The notes under the pieces were generated by a model. The model was not told the origin of the DNA. It ran no database searches and worked only from the letters and a program-made list of their open reading frames with translations. Source: an uncultured Candidatus Saccharibacteria bacterium (GTDB taxonomy: Bacteria > Patescibacteriota > Saccharimonadia > Saccharimonadales > Saccharimonadaceae). Taken from it: a stretch of 28,006 nt of DNA. The position numbers and the translations under genes are program-made. Location: the NCBI GenBank assembly GCA_947253285.1, contig CAMXXV010000005.1, forward strand, positions 1 to 28,006. Direction: 5' to 3'. Shown piece after piece: positions 21,790 to 28,006 of this stretch (positions within the stretch are counted from its first letter, which is position 1; each line of letters begins with the position of its first letter).

Positions 21790-21798
21790 ATTATACCA
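21790..21798 (-). promoter_or_regulatory. Leaderless extended -10 promoter of the S41 gene
   Basis: Minus-strand TGG-TATAAT (TATAAT at plus 21790-21795), ending seven bases before the ATG; weak -35. Confidence 0.7.
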
Positions 21799-21944
21799 CA
21801 AGCGCAACCGCATGGGGTGGAAAATTTCGCGCCAATAGTGCAGCACCCCACCATTCAAGTGTAGTTTGCCGACTGCAATATCCAATTAGTCTTTGCTTAA
21901 TATCTAAATCATGATAAAATTATGATAATAAAGGAGATTAAATT

Positions 21945-22208
21945 ATGATAGACATCCGCCCAGTATCCGACCTCAGAAATAAGTTCCCCGAAATAGAAAA
22001 CGCCGTCACTAAATCCAATACTCCTGTTTTTCTGACCAAAAACGGGCATGGTGCAATGGTCCTAATGAGCATGGCGCAGTACGACGCACTCACCGACCGC
22101 ATCGAGCGCAAGCTAGACGAAGCCGACGCGGCGGCAGCTCGCTCCCGCACCCGCCTTTCCGAATCTGAGGTTTTTGATAGCCGTCGCGACATAGATAAGA
22201 TATTATAG
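21945..22208 (+). CDS. Phd/YefM-family antitoxin, solitary
   Basis: The 87-aa protein has the Phd/YefM N-terminal DNA-binding and dimerisation fold (MIDIRPVSDLRNKFPEIENAV, PVFLTKNGHGAMVLMSMAQYD). A charged helical C-terminus follows, ending in the family-typical RLSESEVFDSRRDIDKI, where antitoxins usually wrap around a RelE/Doc-type toxin. No toxin gene follows: a hairpin and a convergent hydrolase gene come next. It may therefore be an orphan acting only as a regulator, or it may act on a toxin encoded elsewhere. AAAGGAG eight to nine bases before the ATG supports the start. The upstream region is AT-rich, with a TGA-extended TAAAAT as possible -10. Confidence 0.88.
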   Translation: MIDIRPVSDLRNKFPEIENAVTKSNTPVFLTKNGHGAMVLMSMAQYDALTDRIERKLDEADAAAARSRTRLSESEVFDSRRDIDKIL

Positions 22209-22226
22209 CCCCCGCAAATGCGGGGG
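22209..22226. terminator. Bidirectional hairpin between convergent genes
   Basis: CCCCCGC-AAAT-GCGGGGG directly after the antitoxin stop and before the end of the CHAP gene; T tracts are weak on both sides. Confidence 0.65.
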
Positions 22227-22248
22227 TATGTAGCTGCTGGCGCAGATA

Positions 22249-23451
22249 CTATGGCATCTGGGCGAAGTAGATGTAGCCATCGAACAACCCTGGGTTGGCG
22301 TTGTAGTGCATGGCGTAGTTGCCGCGGTTGTCTGAATTGTAGTCCGAATAATTAAACGTGCCGTCTGAGTTGACCGACTCAACCCACGCCACGTGGCCAT
22401 AAGTGCCATTGCGCATCACCGCCACGGCGCCCGGCTTCGGCGTGCTACCGGTTGGAATGCCATAACCCTTGGCGCGACCCAGCCAGTTCTTGGCGTCATT
22501 GCCGCCGCGCGTCCAGTATGATGGCCAGCCATAGGTGCTCGCCACCTTAAATGCGGCATAGCTCACACACTCACGACTGTACATGCCGTAGCTATCCACT
22601 AGCGAATCCTTTGGCGCGTGACACCAGCTGTCCGGATAGCCACCGCCGCAAGCGGTACCCGCCGCCGTCTTGAGGCGGTTGCCGCCCTTCGCGCGCATAC
22701 GGGCGGCGATTTCCGCGGCCTGCTGTTGCTTCAACTGCGCGATACGGTCATTACTCTGCTTGGTCAGCTCTTGGTAAGCCGACTCCTGCCCCTTAGTCTG
22801 GTTCAGCAACGTCTGCTGGGCGCTGCGGGTGGCATCAAGGGCGGCGTTTTGGTCTTTCTGACTCGCTAATAACGCCTCAGCGCGACGCTTCGACTTCTCG
22901 AGTGTCGACTTCATAGTTCTAATGCTGTCCACGCTCTTTTTAATGTTGTCGCTCACCACTTGCTGCTGCGTCTGGCGGTCAACGTAATCACTGATGGAAT
23001 GGCTGTTCATTAAGATATCAAGAGCGGACATTTCACCGTTCAGGTACTGATTCTTCAGACTCTCGCTCAGCGCGGTCGCTTGGTTCTTAATCTTCACCTC
23101 TGTCTCTTCAATCTTCTTTTGCAAAGAATCGCGCTCAGTGGTAGTAAGATTAATCTGCGCCTGAATTTGCTGCTGTTGCAACTGTAAATCGGTAATTTTG
23201 TTCTGCAAACTGTCGGCCTGCGCGTGCAAATCGCTCCGGCGGCTGTCGTAATCGGCAATCTGAAGCTTGATGGCGTTTATCTGGTCGTCATACTTGTCAG
23301 CGCGTGCTACGTGCCCCGAGAAGTACGGCACCACCATGCCGGCCGTCATCAAGGCGCCGAAAACTAGCGTGCCAAAGCGGACTTGGCTAGCCCGATGATT
23401 GCAGGCTAGCCGGTAAAAAGTTGTATTTTTTGTTATTTTATTGCGCATCAT
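22249..23451 (-). CDS. Secreted coiled-coil CHAP peptidoglycan hydrolase (PcsB-like)
   Basis: CHAP domains are Cys/His amidases or endopeptidases that cut peptidoglycan peptides. The 400-aa precursor has a long N-terminal signal (hydrophobic 27-45, site near ARA|D after residue 51). Two long coiled coils (about 54-130 and 160-250) follow, then a short Cys-containing linker and a CHAP domain with Cys295 in SRECVSYAA, His353 in YGHVAWVE and the trailing YSDYNSDN. The architecture matches PcsB/CwlO-type hydrolases, whose coiled coil keeps the enzyme inactive until FtsEX-type partners act; no ftsEX is in this window. The likely role is daughter-cell separation or, in an episymbiont, local wall remodelling (inference). 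The two adjacent ATGs are both possible starts after AAGGATAGG. Promoter TTGCAC-17-TATAAT. Confidence 0.9.
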   Translation of the reverse strand: MMRNKITKNTTFYRLACNHRASQVRFGTLVFGALMTAGMVVPYFSGHVARADKYDDQINAIKLQIADYDSRRSDLHAQADSLQNKITDLQLQQQQIQAQINLTTTERDSLQKKIEETEVKIKNQATALSESLKNQYLNGEMSALDILMNSHSISDYVDRQTQQQVVSDNIKKSVDSIRTMKSTLEKSKRRAEALLASQKDQNAALDATRSAQQTLLNQTKGQESAYQELTKQSNDRIAQLKQQQAAEIAARMRAKGGNRLKTAAGTACGGGYPDSWCHAPKDSLVDSYGMYSRECVSYAAFKVASTYGWPSYWTRGGNDAKNWLGRAKGYGIPTGSTPKPGAVAVMRNGTYGHVAWVESVNSDGTFNYSDYNSDNRGNYAMHYNANPGLFDGYIYFAQMP

Positions 23452-23474
23452 AACCTATCCTTCGTAATATTTAT

Positions 23475-23503
23475 ATTATAACCGCTTATGCCAAATTGTG
23501 CAA
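23475..23503 (-). promoter_or_regulatory. Promoter of the CHAP hydrolase gene
   Basis: Minus-strand TTGCAC (plus 23498-23503), 17-bp spacer, TATAAT (plus 23475-23480); short leader with Shine-Dalgarno-like AAGGA. Confidence 0.75.
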
Positions 23504-23557
23504 GGGGCTAATGGTAATCTCGCGCCTACTCTAGCCGCTAACCAGCCGCGGGGCGCA

Positions 23558-25597
23558 CTACTGGCGGAAGTCACCTAGCACGACGCGGAAGGAATACGTA
23601 TATCTATCGTCTTTCTTATTGTCAGCTGGCTTGATTGGTATACCAGCCACAGGGTCTGCGCCAAATAGCATGTATCGGATAAACCAAGGTTTACCGGCTG
23701 AAACAAAGTCATTTTTCCCACTAGCTGTCCATTGGCCATTATTATCTGTTTTACCAACGTCTTGTCTTTTCTCTCGATACAGGTTAACTTCGTGCAACGC
23801 CTGACCGCCACAAGTCAACCAAGTGCATTGCTTGAATTCGCTAAAGTTATACAGATTGGCATACCGTACATCAGTCTTAGCCTCGCCCATGGCGTGTGCA
23901 AGGTCGGCGCTATACTCTGCCGCCACGAAAGCTTTTGCTTCAATGCGAGTTGTATCATAAACACCAGAAACAGTCTTGGTTGTACTAGTAAACCGCCCTA
24001 TATTGTCATAATCGTACTCCTCACCAGCGCCGCCACCGCCGCAAATCGCACTCGTATCAAATTTATCTGTCTTCTTATCCCTCTTAGCACTCGAACTTTT
24101 ACCACAGCCAGTAAGATATAATTTATATTTATCTTTAGATTCTTTAGTGCGATAAGTTACTGAGCCGAGAGTTTGGCCGAGCTTTTGACCGCCCTTAGGT
24201 CCAGCACCGTACTGACTCGCCGTGAGATAAGCCATAGCGCTCCAATCCTTATTGTTAACCATGCGCGAGCTATAGCGCGCCAAATTATGGCTATTCTGAG
24301 CGGCTAACGGCGTGCCACCAGCTGTATTAGCTGCATCAGCCACTCCAAGTGACTTCGCCGCCGCATAAAACTCCATCGGAGCGTTAGCACTATCGACACC
24401 TTCGGCCGCGCCAGAAATCTGTGGCACATTTGGCAAAACGGTTGGCTGCTTGAGATTGCCAGTAGTGTTAAACTTCGCAAACCAAATGCCGTTCAGCTCC
24501 TTCTTGCCAAAGGTAAATGCTGGGTGAGTAGCCCAAGTGCCGGCATCACTTGGCTTACCGTCAATATAATCACGGTTCAAGCCACATTCCGTACGGTAGT
24601 CATTGCCCTCGCTCGCGCAAGCTGCTGGCACACGCTTTGGATCAGTCGCCTTTTCGAAGTGAATATTAAAATTCTGTTCCTTAGCTATTTTATCCGTATA
24701 ATCGCGGCGCATTACCTCATAAGCGTAGCGCGGGATGTACACCCAGTAGCCCAAAACATCAGCTGGGTCAATTGGCTCACTCTTACCCTTGTACTTCGCG
24801 TAAGCTTCCTTTTTCACTGTCACGGCATTCGCCCACTGCTTATTGGCATAATTATACCAACCACTGTCGGCCGCTTCTGGGTTAGCTACGCTTAGCAGCT
24901 TAGCCTTACCGGTCTCTTGGCCTTTTTCGTCAACATTACTAATGTATTTTACTGGCACCATGTCTGGGTCGATGTCGACCTTACAGTTGTTATCCGCGGC
25001 GCCCGCCCGACAAATAGACTTGCTCACCACTGGTAGCTTCGGCGCCAGCTTTGGCGTAACGGTATAAACAACCTGCGTGCTGTAACGGCCAGCTGGCAGA
25101 GCGGTATTGTCGATATTCGCCGCAAAAGTCACCGACTTTGTGCACTCGCTAATACTAGCGCAACCATCCAAGTTGTTCGGCTGAGTATTCGCAAGCTGCA
25201 ACGAATGGGGCGCCGTAGGCACCTGACTAAACTCAGTCGCAGCTTGGTTGAACGCGTAGCCCCACTGGTTGGCCGATAATTTAGCCGGCTTGCCCTCACT
25301 AACAGCGGTAATTTTATACTTATTGTTCGCTGTATTAACTAAATCCTGCCCGCTCGCCGCCATAGTCAGCCTAAAGCCATTTGATTCACTCGCCCGCACC
25401 GTAATATTAGCCGTCGCCTTATAAGAGTCGCCTTGCGACGTCAAATTAACTACTGGGTCAACATTAATGCTAATTGCCTTAGTCGCACTAGTCGGCTCGG
25501 CCGCATGCGCCGGCAGCGCAAATAATCCCAGCGCAGCCACCAACGCCGCGCCAGTATAGATAGCCGCCCGCGGCGCCACTAAATAACTTCGGCTCAT
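23558..25597 (-). CDS. Giant surface protein with FISUMP/C-type-lectin-like domain (copy A)
   Basis: The 679-aa precursor has a signal peptide (site LPAHA|A after residue 32), the N-terminal beta-module (about 43-182, WGY at 112-114, disulfide-like C146-x5-C152, ending YSTQVVYTVTP), then a large C-terminal region. That region begins with a Cys pair and M-V-P-V-K-Y (213-218) and contains WYNY-x-x-KQWANAVTV, DVLGYWVYIPRYAYEVMRRD (280-299), ECGL, TWATHPAFTFGKKELNG (354-370) and NSHNLA-x-YSSRM. It ends with CTWLTCGGQAL and FRVVLGDFRQ. This pattern fits FGE/C-type-lectin-like (FISUMP) proteins common in Saccharibacteria and Firmicutes, used as adhesins or as variable proteins of retroelements. No reverse transcriptase or template repeat is nearby. 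A likely ligand-binding surface protein; no anchor is visible. GGAGGG Shine-Dalgarno supports the start. Confidence 0.82.
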   Translation of the reverse strand: MSRSYLVAPRAAIYTGAALVAALGLFALPAHAAEPTSATKAISINVDPVVNLTSQGDSYKATANITVRASESNGFRLTMAASGQDLVNTANNKYKITAVSEGKPAKLSANQWGYAFNQAATEFSQVPTAPHSLQLANTQPNNLDGCASISECTKSVTFAANIDNTALPAGRYSTQVVYTVTPKLAPKLPVVSKSICRAGAADNNCKVDIDPDMVPVKYISNVDEKGQETGKAKLLSVANPEAADSGWYNYANKQWANAVTVKKEAYAKYKGKSEPIDPADVLGYWVYIPRYAYEVMRRDYTDKIAKEQNFNIHFEKATDPKRVPAACASEGNDYRTECGLNRDYIDGKPSDAGTWATHPAFTFGKKELNGIWFAKFNTTGNLKQPTVLPNVPQISGAAEGVDSANAPMEFYAAAKSLGVADAANTAGGTPLAAQNSHNLARYSSRMVNNKDWSAMAYLTASQYGAGPKGGQKLGQTLGSVTYRTKESKDKYKLYLTGCGKSSSAKRDKKTDKFDTSAICGGGGAGEEYDYDNIGRFTSTTKTVSGVYDTTRIEAKAFVAAEYSADLAHAMGEAKTDVRYANLYNFSEFKQCTWLTCGGQALHEVNLYREKRQDVGKTDNNGQWTASGKNDFVSAGKPWFIRYMLFGADPVAGIPIKPADNKKDDRYTYSFRVVLGDFRQ

Positions 25598-25659
25598 TAA
25601 AACCCTCCTTCTTGTCGACTAGTTATCGGCTAGCTCTCGCACAATTTTCTTACTCACTT

Positions 25660-25688
25660 AGTATAGCACAAGCACGATGTCGTGGCAA
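25660..25688 (-). promoter_or_regulatory. Promoter of giant surface protein A
   Basis: Minus-strand TTGCCA (plus 25683-25688), 17-bp spacer, TGC-extended TATACT (plus 25660-25665). Confidence 0.7.
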
Positions 25689-25702
25689 CTAGGCGCAATG
25701 CC

Positions 25703-27877
25703 CTAATACGGCTTTGGCGATAGTATGACACGGGTATTATCAGCCCCCGTTATGGTTATAGCAAACATAGACGGCCATCCATTCCACAATTGGTCATTAA
25801 TGCTACTCCGAATGAACATTCTGCGCTCACCATTAGCACTGTTAAGTTCACCTAAAGTATCCCACAGAATAAACGCGCTGTCGCTTTTATCGCCCCCACC
25901 ATAAAGATAACATTGCGCGCTATTATCATCATCAGCAGCACCTGTACAAATCTTCTTGGCATCAAGCTCTAGCTCATATAAGCCTTGGCCACCACAAGTT
26001 TCCCAGGTGCAATCACTCAGTTTTTTCAGCTTAAGGTAATCTACATATGGACTATTGCCAAAGCAATTACCGTTTACCGAACCAGCCGCACTACAGGCGG
26101 CCACCGACTCAAACGTTCCGCCAACCATATCGTAAATTCCCGTAGTGTTATTGGTCGTACTGGTCTTCATCCCCGCCGCAGTATTGTAGCCATAGAGCTT
26201 AGTTGTATCACCATACTTATCGGTACAGGCGTACTTTGTGCCGATTTCAACCGAGTTAACTAAATATTTACCGGAATATCTATTATTAAACCCATTACTA
26301 AACCAATTATCACCGGAAATCATCTTAAGCTGAGGAAGTGCTTTCTTGCAATACTCAGCCCCACGTTCACAAAAATCGTCTGCTGACGCATATGCTACGG
26401 CACCGCCGCAACCAGTGACTCCTATATTATTTGTATATTCTCCCTCGCTTGAAAGAATATACGAAGGGTTGGCAAAGACGCCGCCCTTGCGCTCAGCGCC
26501 GTATTTACTGTAAGTCAAGTAGGCAATCGCGCCCCACTCATTGTTTCTAATCATGCGCGAACTTAAGCCGGCTAAGTTATGCGAATTAGACTTAGGCAGT
26601 GAACTATCAACCTCACCACCGACATTCTTCGGGTCGGGCACGCCAAGCGTCTGGTAGTAGCTATATTGCCATTTGTCTGACTTATCGCCAGCTCTTCCCG
26701 ATAACCTAACCGTATCGCTAGAAGAATATAAGCCGCTGTACTGATTTGGCAATACTGTCGGTTGCTTGGTGGTGCCTGTTAGCTCAAACTTCGCCGCCCA
26801 AAGGCCGTTCAACTCCTTCTTGCCAAAAGTAAATGCAGGATGAGTCGCCCAAGTGCTACCCTCGTCAAACGAATACGTCCGGCTGAGGCCGCATTCTGTG
26901 CGGTAGTCCTTACCCGCGCCGGTCTGGCATTTCTGCGGCTGCTGCTTTGGTATGTCGGTAGTCTCAAACCTCACATCAAAGTCCTGTGGCGCAACAAATT
27001 TATCCGTAGTATCGCGGCGCATCACCTCATAAGCGTAGCGCGGAATGTACACCCAGTAGCCCAAAATGTCATCTTCATCCACCTCTAAAGTCTTGCCCTT
27101 GTATTTACTCAACGCCTCAGGCTTCACCGTAATGGCGTTCGCCCAACGCTTCTGGTCGTAGTCATACCACTCGCCCAAGTTCGACTTGTCTTCCGGCTGC
27201 GCCACGCTAACCCAATGCGCGTCGTTAAAGTCCCCCGCATATTTAACGGGTATCATATTTTTATCCAAATCAACACGGCAAGTATTCGCCTTGTTGCCCG
27301 ATTGGCAGAGTGACGGGCGTGGCACGCGGCGTGGCTTTAGGCTAGCGGTGGCGGTGTACGAAACGGTCGTACTGTAATTGCCCGACGCCAGTTGCGCTGC
27401 ATCAACCTTGGCCGCAAACGTGACCGACTTGGCACAATTAGCTAAACTTTTACAGCCACCCAACTTTTCCTTTGTAGCATGTATAATCTCCACCGCGCGG
27501 TCAGATGGCATTTTGCTAAATTTAGTCGCAGCGGCATCCAAGCTATACCCCCACTGGCCATCAGCCAGCGTCGTTGGGCTATCGCTGCTAACTGCAGCTA
27601 TCTTATGACTGTGGTCGGCAGTATTTAAGAGGTCGGACTGCTCCGCTTGCATCGTTAAATTAAAGCCTTGCGCCTTGCCCGCCGTCACTACCACGCTAGT
27701 AACTGCCTTATATAGACCACCTTGATTAGTTAGCTTGGCCTCATCACCAACCAAAACCCCAATAGAATCAACGTCCACAGCCAATGCTGATGACGCCAAC
27801 AGCACAGGTAGCGCTAATGCAACGGCAACAACCCGCAATAATGCGTTCCGCCTAACTATGAAACATAGCCGGTTCAT
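25703..27877 (-). CDS. Giant surface protein with FISUMP/C-type-lectin-like domain (copy B)
   Basis: The 724-aa precursor is a paralog of the protein encoded directly downstream. It has a signal peptide (site ALA|V after residue 33) and the same N-terminal beta-module (about 34-180, WGY at 109-111, C142-x5-C148, ending NYSTTVSYTATA). The C-terminal region carries the same landmarks: M-I-P-V-K-Y, WYDYDQKRWANAITV, DILGYWVYIPRYAYEVMRRD, the identical TWATHPAFTFGKKELNG, NSHNLAGLSSRM, TTGIYDMVGG and CTWETCGGQGLYELEL. It diverges sharply at the end (RVILSPKPY) and carries extra Cys pairs. Divergence is concentrated in the last ~250 residues, which would be the ligand face in a lectin-like fold. It has an AGGGGG Shine-Dalgarno, and its own promoter suggests independent expression of the two copies. 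Confidence 0.82.
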   Translation of the reverse strand: MNRLCFIVRRNALLRVVAVALALPVLLASSALAVDVDSIGVLVGDEAKLTNQGGLYKAVTSVVVTAGKAQGFNLTMQAEQSDLLNTADHSHKIAAVSSDSPTTLADGQWGYSLDAAATKFSKMPSDRAVEIIHATKEKLGGCKSLANCAKSVTFAAKVDAAQLASGNYSTTVSYTATASLKPRRVPRPSLCQSGNKANTCRVDLDKNMIPVKYAGDFNDAHWVSVAQPEDKSNLGEWYDYDQKRWANAITVKPEALSKYKGKTLEVDEDDILGYWVYIPRYAYEVMRRDTTDKFVAPQDFDVRFETTDIPKQQPQKCQTGAGKDYRTECGLSRTYSFDEGSTWATHPAFTFGKKELNGLWAAKFELTGTTKQPTVLPNQYSGLYSSSDTVRLSGRAGDKSDKWQYSYYQTLGVPDPKNVGGEVDSSLPKSNSHNLAGLSSRMIRNNEWGAIAYLTYSKYGAERKGGVFANPSYILSSEGEYTNNIGVTGCGGAVAYASADDFCERGAEYCKKALPQLKMISGDNWFSNGFNNRYSGKYLVNSVEIGTKYACTDKYGDTTKLYGYNTAAGMKTSTTNNTTGIYDMVGGTFESVAACSAAGSVNGNCFGNSPYVDYLKLKKLSDCTWETCGGQGLYELELDAKKICTGAADDDNSAQCYLYGGGDKSDSAFILWDTLGELNSANGERRMFIRSSINDQLWNGWPSMFAITITGADNTRVILSPKPY

Positions 27878-27912
27878 ATATCATACCCCCTAACAAATTA
27901 ATCTATACTAAT

Positions 27913-27921
27913 ATTATAGCA
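27913..27921 (-). promoter_or_regulatory. Extended -10 promoter of giant surface protein B
   Basis: Minus-strand TGC-TATAAT (TATAAT at plus 27913-27918); -35 weak; leader about 30 bases. Confidence 0.6.
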
Positions 27922-27951
27922 TAAACGCTTAGGGATAATAGTATGTTGGCT

Positions 27952-28005
27952 CTACCACTTCATGTAGCGGTGGATGGCGAGGCGGGCGGAAATGTTGCCA
28001 ATTAG
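27952..28005 (-). CDS. Possible 3' end of an upstream gene
   Basis: One minus-strand frame reads L-I-G-N-I-S-A-R-L-A-I-H-R-Y-M-K-W then TAG (plus 27952-27954), with the C/G-ending codons typical of genes here. The fragment is too short to identify, and the other frames stay open about as long. Confidence 0.35.
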   Translation of the reverse strand, partial: LIGNISARLAIHRYMKW

Positions 28006-28006
28006 C

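Noticed and set aside
21783..21854. Longer N-terminus for the S41 protease
   Set aside because: One upstream ATG overlaps the -10 box and the other lies before it; the Cys-rich extension does not look like an S41 N-terminus.
23558..27877. Diversity-generating retroelement with lectin-like variable proteins
   Set aside because: No reverse transcriptase, accessory gene or template repeat is present, and the paralogs differ throughout rather than at adenine-derived positions of one short region.

Overview
The window looks like a piece of a Candidatus Saccharibacteria (TM7, Patescibacteria/CPR) chromosome or a close relative. The evidence is indirect. Translation genes are compact (a short EF-Ts of 203 aa, a type B L31). 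Many exported proteins have gram-positive-like signal peptides. A PcsB-like CHAP hydrolase is present. Two very large surface proteins have a C-type-lectin/FISUMP-like architecture that I associate with Saccharibacteria and Firmicutes. UGA is used as an ordinary stop and RF1 is encoded, so the code looks standard, unlike the UGA=Gly code of Gracilibacteria/Absconditabacteria. Base composition is about even, and there are no phage, transposase, tRNA, rRNA or CRISPR features.

Layout from left to right. Positions 1-35 hold the start of a minus-strand surface protein gene that runs off the edge in a nine-base C/G tract. Then come recJ and a small winged-helix regulator (overlapping ATGA, one operon) and a divergent phosphoribosyltransferase. 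At 3124-4353 lies a secreted protein with four Cys-paired repeats. From 4541 to 8459 is a plus-strand cluster of four genes: three small membrane proteins of DUF805 type and a wholly disordered Gln/Pro-rich protein, each with its own recognisable promoter. A SUFU-family gene follows, then the rpsB-tsf operon with a hairpin leader, two exported proteins (196 and 585 aa), a 71-aa protein and a bitopic coiled-coil protein. Next are rpmE2 (L31), prfA-prmC, a polytopic membrane protein divergent from lepB (signal peptidase I), an M16-type metallopeptidase, an S41 carboxy-terminal processing protease, a solitary Phd/YefM antitoxin, a coiled-coil CHAP hydrolase and two tandem paralogous giant surface proteins. 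The last ~55 bases may be the 3' end of another gene.

Two themes stand out. First, much of the window serves the cell surface: exported proteins, the signal peptidase that would process them, envelope proteases and a peptidoglycan hydrolase. Three (possibly four) of the exported proteins share one N-terminal beta-rich module, as expected for an episymbiont that contacts a host cell. Second, promoters are unusually easy to read (TTGnnn-17/18-TAnnnT, often TGn-extended) and split genes into two classes. Surface and cluster genes mostly have a Shine-Dalgarno and a leader of tens of bases. Seven genes (phosphoribosyltransferase, 71-aa protein, rpmE2, prfA, membrane protein, lepB, S41 protease) have the -10 box only 6-10 bases before the start codon, predicting leaderless mRNAs. 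No stretch longer than about 300 bases lacks a gene. I do not see an unmistakable new defence or mobile system; the most novel-looking items are the Cys-repeat protein, the DUF805/disordered cluster and the leaderless gene class.
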